Below, piece by piece: positions 6,083-9,524 of a stretch of 9,524 nucleotides of DNA (position 1 is the first letter of the stretch; every line of letters begins with the position of its first letter). Position numbers and translations under genes: made by a program. This DNA comes from DASVCS01 sp036381495 (lineage in GTDB: Bacteria; Gemmatimonadota; Gemmatimonadetes; Longimicrobiales; RSA9). A model generated the notes under the pieces. It saw nothing but the letters and a program-made list of their open reading frames with translations. It ran no database searches and was not told where the DNA came from. The stretch is taken from the NCBI GenBank assembly GCA_036381495.1, contig DASVCS010000143.1:1-9524 (forward strand), read 5' to 3'.

Positions 6083-6434
6083 GAGATGATGTTAACGTCC
6101 CGCACGCCTCACCGCCAGCGCCGCGGAACCGTGGCGGATCCCGGAGCGAGGCTCGCATCGAGTTCGGGTGAACCGGTCAGCGTTACTGCGCGGGAACGGG
6201 AGCGGCGGCTGCGCCGCCTGGAGCGGGAGCGTTTACGTTTACGGGAAGCGGGGAGCGCCCTCCGTGCCCGTAAACGTAAACGTAAACGTAAACGTTCCCG
6301 CTCCCGCTCCCGTTCCCGGCCGTTCCCATCCCGTTCCCGCTCCGAGGCGTCGCCCCGAACCACGCACGACCCATGCGAAGTTGTATCCGGCCCGGAGCTG
6401 AGCCCTCCCGACTCCGTTTCGGGCGCCCGTTGCA
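6083..6434. other. 352-nt spacer between HIT and E1 alpha genes
   Basis: No gene is credible here. The middle (6191-6345) is the double repeat locus listed separately. The side near the HIT stop (6346-6434) contains the palindrome GGGCGCCC (6421-6428) and a short CGGAG/CTCCG stem, but no T-run, so I do not call a terminator. The side near E1 alpha (6083-6190) should hold that gene's promoter; I see no convincing -35/-10 pair. Apparent open frames across the region are the hexamer arrays read as Arg-Glu, Arg-Ser or Val-Tyr dipeptides and are not taken as genes. Confidence 0.6.
6191..6345. repeat. Dispersed hexamer element, copies C1 and C2 head to head
   Basis: C1 (6191-6253) is in minus orientation: two TAAACG, then CTCCCG, a partial CTCC interrupted by about 17 nt that form a hairpin (GGCGGC 6204-6209, GCCGCC 6213-6218), then CTCCCG and TTCCCG. 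C2 (6263-6345) is in plus orientation: CCGTG, CCCG, four TAAACG (6271-6294), TTCCCG, two CTCCCG, TTCCCG, then the GCCG, TTCCCA, TCCCG, TTCCCG tail. Because the copies face each other, 6221-6242 can pair with 6282-6303 over 22 bp with a single G-T wobble. The locus lies between the HIT stop and the E1 alpha start. Confidence 0.85.
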
Positions 6435-6887
6435 TCATTGCCGCAGCACGGGTGCCTCGGTCTGGATCGCGCGGCAGATGCGGGCGGCCATGATGTCGAG
6501 TTCGGAGCGGGTGGGGATGACGGCGTCCGCGGGTGGTAGTTGGAGTGGGAAGGGCTGGCCGTCGCGGACGGGGATGAGGTGCAGGTGGAAGTGTGGGACG
6601 TCCTGACCGCCGGCGCGGCCGTTGGCGCTGAAGACGTTGATGGCGTCGGCGCCGGTGGCGTTGCGGATCCCGGGTGCGATGCGCTTGGCTACGGCAAGAC
6701 AGCGGGCGGCGAGTTCATCGGGCAAGTCGAAGAGCGTGGGGTAGTGGTCGCGGGAGACGACGAGTGTGTGCCCGGCGCTTGCCGGCTGGATGTCCATGAA
6801 GGCGAGGACGTCGTCATCTTCATAGATGATGCTGACCATCTCCTCGCCGCCGATGATCCGGCAGAAGACGCAACTCTGGTCGACCAT
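6435..6887 (-). CDS. HIT-family nucleotide hydrolase/transferase
   Basis: A 150-residue histidine-triad protein, complete. It starts with the CVFCRII zinc-type pair (C6, C9), continues with YEDDDVLAFMDIQPASAGHTLVV (typical of the HINT/HIT fold) and ends in the triad PHFHLHLIP (H99, H101, H103), where H101 should be the nucleophile. GRAGGQDV just before the triad matches the usual AGQxVxH stretch. Family members hydrolyse nucleoside phosphoramidates or dinucleotides in the cytosol; the exact substrate is not predictable. The ATG at 6887 follows AAAAGG with a 3-nt gap and GAGGAG further up. The gene is divergent from the V4R-like gene and reads towards repeat copies C1/C2. Confidence 0.94.
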   Translation of the reverse strand: MVDQSCVFCRIIGGEEMVSIIYEDDDVLAFMDIQPASAGHTLVVSRDHYPTLFDLPDELAARCLAVAKRIAPGIRNATGADAINVFSANGRAGGQDVPHFHLHLIPVRDGQPFPLQLPPADAVIPTRSELDIMAARICRAIQTEAPVLRQ

Positions 6888-7026
6888 GGCCTTTTCACTC
6901 CTCGAACTGGCGGGCGAACGCCGGGGTGCGGGCGTGGGATGCAGGATGCGGGCCGCGAGGGAGGCGTTGCCAGAGGGTGGGGATGGGGGTCAGATTAGGG
7001 GTGCACCCGCATCGGATGGAAGGGCG
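6888..7026. promoter_or_regulatory. Divergent spacer between HIT and V4R-like genes
   Basis: Both genes must be expressed from this 139-nt region. It contains the purine-rich ribosome sites of both genes, a G-rich stretch (6974-6990) and an 8-bp inverted repeat GATGCGGG (6945-6952) / CCCGCATC (7006-7013) separated by 53 nt. TTGCCA at 6967 resembles a -35 box, but no good -10 follows at the right distance. The promoter role is inferred from gene orientation only. Confidence 0.4.
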
Positions 7027-7668
7027 ATGAGTGCGGTAAAAGAACAGGGCGAACGAGTCGGTCCGCGCGTCATGATGGCGCCGTGGCTCCCGCTGGCGCT
7101 GCTGGAGTCGATCCGCATGCACGACCGGCCGCGGGAGGTCCTGGAGGATGAGGATCTCGCGGCGAGTCTGCCGCGGCGCCTGGGGCTGACGGGCGTGATC
7201 GAGACACGGATCCATCGGTACGAGGAGGAGGCGCGCCGTGGGCGGGACGTCCCGGTCGAGGAGGTGCTCGACCTCCTGCGGCTGGTGATGCGCCGGCCGG
7301 ATGCGGAGCCGATCCTGCGGGACGCGGGCGCTCAGGTGGCGCGTCGGCACTTCGGCGGATCGACGCCGCGGCGGAGTTTCCGCCTGCTGCCGCGAGCGGC
7401 GCGCACCGCCGCGGTGCGTCGTTCCGTTCGCGCGATGCTGCGGCGCGTGGTCGGTCCGGGCCGTCTGGAAGTGACCGGGTGGCCGCTGCGCGCACGGATC
7501 ACCGATGCATTGACCGCGCGGGCGGATCCCGGTGGGACGGCGTGCGTGCTGTACAGCGCGGCATTGGAGGAGCTGGTCCATCTCCACACCGGCAGTCGGC
7601 CACAGGTCGGGCACAACCGGTGTGCCGTGCACGGGGAGCCGTGCTGCGAGTGGATGGCAATGGCGTGA
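7027..7668 (+). CDS. Small protein with V4R-like C-terminal domain
   Basis: A 213-residue protein without a signal peptide or membrane segment. The N-terminal half (about 15-100) is predicted helical and rich in Arg, Glu and Leu. The C-terminal half resembles the V4R (4-vinyl reductase / hydrocarbon-binding) fold: EPILRDAGAQVARRHFG (94-110), a small-residue stretch with YSAALEELVHLHTGSRPQVGHN (176-197), and the closing pattern CAVHGEPCCEW (C199, C206, C207), typical of the Cys-x-GxxxC end of that family. Such domains bind small hydrophobic ligands or metals and often serve sensing roles; here function is unknown. The charged N-terminus is not a DNA-binding domain I recognise. The ATG at 7027 is chosen for the GGAAGGG just upstream; the frame is open to 6826 but that part lies antisense to the HIT gene. 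It ends 15 nt from the convergent DHH stop. Confidence 0.72.
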   Translation: MSAVKEQGERVGPRVMMAPWLPLALLESIRMHDRPREVLEDEDLAASLPRRLGLTGVIETRIHRYEEEARRGRDVPVEEVLDLLRLVMRRPDAEPILRDAGAQVARRHFGGSTPRRSFRLLPRAARTAAVRRSVRAMLRRVVGPGRLEVTGWPLRARITDALTARADPGGTACVLYSAALEELVHLHTGSRPQVGHNRCAVHGEPCCEWMAMA

Positions 7669-7683
7669 CGGGCGGACGCCGGC

Positions 7684-8835
7684 TCAGGTCGTCGCCTCCT
7701 CCCCCGATTCCATGCCGATCGCGCGGAACAGTTTGGCGCGGATCTGCCGGTTGAAGGCGTCCCACTTGAGCCGCATCTGCTCGGGTTCCGTGGTCCCTTC
7801 GAGGAAGCCGATCGGGATCTCGAAGCCGCCGGCCCGGCTCCGGCCGCCGCCGTAGTACCTTCCGCGGAAGTCGGTACCCAGCGCGGTCTTGAGGAACTGG
7901 TCGACATCCAGCGTCAGCTTCGAGGTCCGCACGCTCCCGACCACCGTCTCGCGCTCGCCCTCGCCCAGCACGATCCCGTAACAGATCGCCGTGTGCACGT
8001 TCTCCTCGGTGAGCAGGAAGTCGGTGGCCTGCGGGATGGCATCGCGGTCGGCATGGCGTAGATAGCCGACGCCGGCGAGCGAGACGCCGCCGCGGACGAC
8101 GCGGTCCGTGAGTGCGACGCGGATCACCTCCATGGTGCCGCGTGAGCGCTGGACGCGCAGCACGGATTCCAGGAGCTGCGGGTCCATGAACGGGCTCAGG
8201 AACGCGGCGGCCATGTACTCCTCGGGGCCGGCCCGTATGAAGCCGTTCGTCTCGCTGCGGAGCCCGTGGACGAGCGCGGTGGCCAGGTGGACGTGCTCCG
8301 GCGAGTCGCGGTCCAGCGTGATCAGTTCGCCGCTCCGGATGTAGTCGGTGAGGATCGTGCCCGCGGCGCCGACCGGCCGGATGTCGCTGAACTCGGGGTG
8401 CAACAGCCCCTGCGGCGCGTGGTGGTCGATCACCGCCAGCGCCGGGATCCCGGCCTCTTCGAGCCGGTCGGTCAGCCGCGTCGTCGTCCCCTGGTTGTCA
8501 ACGAAGACGGCGCCGTCGTAGCGGTCCAGCGGGAGCGCCTCGGTGAAGCGGGTCAGATCGATGTCGAGCAGGTGGACGAGCGCCAGGTTCTCCTGGTGGC
8601 TGATCCGCCCGTCGTAGACGATGTCGACCTCGATGTCGCAGCACCCGGCGAGGATGCGGTAGGCGAGCGCCGAGGAGATCGCATCGGGGTCGGGGTAGTC
8701 CTGGAGCGCGACCATGTGCACTTCCCCGCCGTGCGAGCGCAGGAACCGCGCGAATGCGCGGGGGCGTTCGGCACCGCCGAACTCGAGGGGCGGCTGCGTC
8801 GCGCCCGGGGACGCGTCGTGACTGGGTTGCGCCAT
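7684..8835 (-). CDS. DHH-family phosphoesterase (NrnA/RecJ-like, DHH-DHHA1)
   Basis: A 383-residue protein with both parts of the NrnA layout. DHH part: DYPDPDAISSALAY (46-59, D49 and D51 metal ligands), VDNQG (D113), IDHHAP (D137-H138-H139), then GAAGTILTDYI and GLRSETNGF. DHHA1 part: YYGGGRSRAGGFEIP (327-341), the substrate-binding glycine loop. NrnA relatives degrade short oligoribonucleotides, 3'-phosphoadenosine phosphate or cyclic-dinucleotide products; the substrate is not determined here. The first motif-I histidine of NrnA appears as Gln45. The gene follows ftsH with a 10-nt gap: its ribosome site AAAGG (8846-8842) shares its first base with the ftsH stop TGA, so coupled translation is likely. 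It is convergent with the V4R-like gene. Confidence 0.9.
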   Translation of the reverse strand: MAQPSHDASPGATQPPLEFGGAERPRAFARFLRSHGGEVHMVALQDYPDPDAISSALAYRILAGCCDIEVDIVYDGRISHQENLALVHLLDIDLTRFTEALPLDRYDGAVFVDNQGTTTRLTDRLEEAGIPALAVIDHHAPQGLLHPEFSDIRPVGAAGTILTDYIRSGELITLDRDSPEHVHLATALVHGLRSETNGFIRAGPEEYMAAAFLSPFMDPQLLESVLRVQRSRGTMEVIRVALTDRVVRGGVSLAGVGYLRHADRDAIPQATDFLLTEENVHTAICYGIVLGEGERETVVGSVRTSKLTLDVDQFLKTALGTDFRGRYYGGGRSRAGGFEIPIGFLEGTTEPEQMRLKWDAFNRQIRAKLFRAIGMESGEEATT

Positions 8836-8845
8836 GGTGCGCCTT

Positions 8846-9524
8846 TCAATCCGCCGCCTGGTCCGGAGCGTGGCCGATCTCGGGCCGACTCTCGTCGCCC
8901 GGCTCCTGTGGCGGCCGGCCCATCAGTTCGCGCAGCTCCGCCCGGTCGACGACCTCCTTGTCGAGGAGGCGACGCGCGAGTTCATCGAGGACCGCGCGGT
9001 CCCGTTCGAGGATCCCGAACGCACGATCGCGGGCTTCGCTCAGGACGCGGCGCACCTCTTCATCGATCGTCTGCGCCGTCGCCTCGCTGTACGCGCGGCC
9101 GCCGTCGAGCGGCATCTCCCGCAGGTCCGGGGCGGCCGCTGCGCGTTCCCGCCGCAGATTGACCGGCCCCACCGCATCGGACATGCCGAACTCGATGATC
9201 ATCCGCCGCGCGATCTCACTGGCCCGTTCGAGGTCGTTCCCCGCGCCCGTCGAGATCTCATCGAAGACCAGCCCCTCGGCCGCTCGACCCCCCAACAGCA
9301 CGGTGAGCCGGTCCAGTAGCTCCTTTCTCTGGAGCAGGTAGCGGTCATCCGTCGGGAGCTGCTGCGTGTAGCCGAGCGCGCTCACGCCGCGCGGGATGAT
9401 CGAGATCTTGTGCACCGGGTCGGCGGTCTCGACGCGCTCGGCCACGATCGCGTGGCCGGCCTCGTGATAGGCGATGATCTCGCGTTCCTTCTCGTTGATC
9501 AGCCGGTTCTTCTTCTCCAGCCCG
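8846..9524 (-). CDS. ftsH: ATP-dependent zinc metalloprotease FtsH (C-terminal part; 5' end off the window)
   Basis: The visible 225 residues are the FtsH peptidase domain and tail. The frame continues unbroken to the right edge, starting GLEKKNRLINEKEREIIA, then HEAGH (9466-9452), whose histidines bind zinc and whose Glu is catalytic. ISIIPRGVSALGYTQQLP and LLGGRAAEGLVF are family hallmarks, and the Asp in STGAGNDLERA is the third zinc ligand. The AAA+ ATPase and the two N-terminal membrane segments lie outside the window. FtsH is a membrane-anchored hexameric protease that removes damaged or short-lived proteins. After the peptidase domain there is a short acidic, proline-containing tail ending QAAD. 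A GTG at 9445 could be mistaken for a start, but the HEAGH motif lies upstream of it in frame. The DHH gene follows after 10 nt. Confidence 0.96.
   Translation of the reverse strand, partial: GLEKKNRLINEKEREIIAYHEAGHAIVAERVETADPVHKISIIPRGVSALGYTQQLPTDDRYLLQRKELLDRLTVLLGGRAAEGLVFDEISTGAGNDLERASEIARRMIIEFGMSDAVGPVNLRRERAAAAPDLREMPLDGGRAYSEATAQTIDEEVRRVLSEARDRAFGILERDRAVLDELARRLLDKEVVDRAELRELMGRPPQEPGDESRPEIGHAPDQAAD

Noticed and set aside
6168..6438. Small open frames on both strands with Val-Tyr, Arg-Lys or Arg-Ser dipeptide runs
   Set aside because: They are hexamer repeats read as codons. No ribosome site or other coding evidence supports them.
4706..6493. Plus-strand open frame of 595 codons opposite E1 alpha
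   Set aside because: E1 alpha on the minus strand has full TPP motifs; the plus frame includes dipeptide runs from the hexamer repeats and no domain.

Overview
The window is a GC-rich (roughly 70%) bacterial chromosomal segment with eight protein-coding genes. It has no rRNA, tRNA, CRISPR array, integrase or transposase that I can see. A lipoprotein-type signal, FtsH, a NudL-type Nudix hydrolase, a YbdK-type ligase and a V4R-like protein point to a GC-rich Gram-negative-like lineage. Gemmatimonadota or a similar soil phylum is a guess from gene style only, not a demonstrated assignment.

Layout: (1) 1-2339, minus: 3'-truncated gene for a large predicted lipoprotein with a zinc-metalloprotease HExxH motif. 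(2) 2409-2759, minus: small HNH endonuclease, divergent from (3) 2828-3442, plus: NudL-like CoA pyrophosphatase. (4) 3606-4706, minus: YbdK-type carboxylate-amine ligase. (5) 4958-6082, minus: E1 alpha subunit of a 2-oxoacid dehydrogenase with no E1 beta beside it. (6) 6435-6887, minus: HIT-family protein. (7) 7027-7668, plus: V4R-like small protein. (8) 7684-8835, minus: DHH phosphoesterase, 10 nt behind (9) 8846-9524, minus: the 3' part of ftsH, which enters from the right edge. (Items 1 and 9 are the two partial genes; numbering counts nine loci, of which seven are complete.)

The genes look like ordinary housekeeping or accessory metabolism and do not form one obvious pathway. Only ftsH-DHH is clearly spaced as a translationally close pair; HNH and the lipoprotein gene share a strand with a 69-nt gap.

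The most unusual content is in the spacers. Three intergenic regions (3443-3605, 4707-4957, 6083-6434) carry copies of one dispersed element. Its core is an AT-rich hexamer array (TAAACG)n that runs in the same 6-nt register into TTCCCG/CTCCCG hexamers. It ends in a tail whose phase-breaking interruptions are shared between copies, and two copies also share a GTGCGCG-rich leader. One locus holds two copies head to head, able to form a 22-bp hairpin or cruciform. A separate (A/G)GGGCT hexamer array with six G-tracts lies about 70 nt upstream of the YbdK-type gene. I do not recognise this repeat family, and it is my best candidate for something undescribed.
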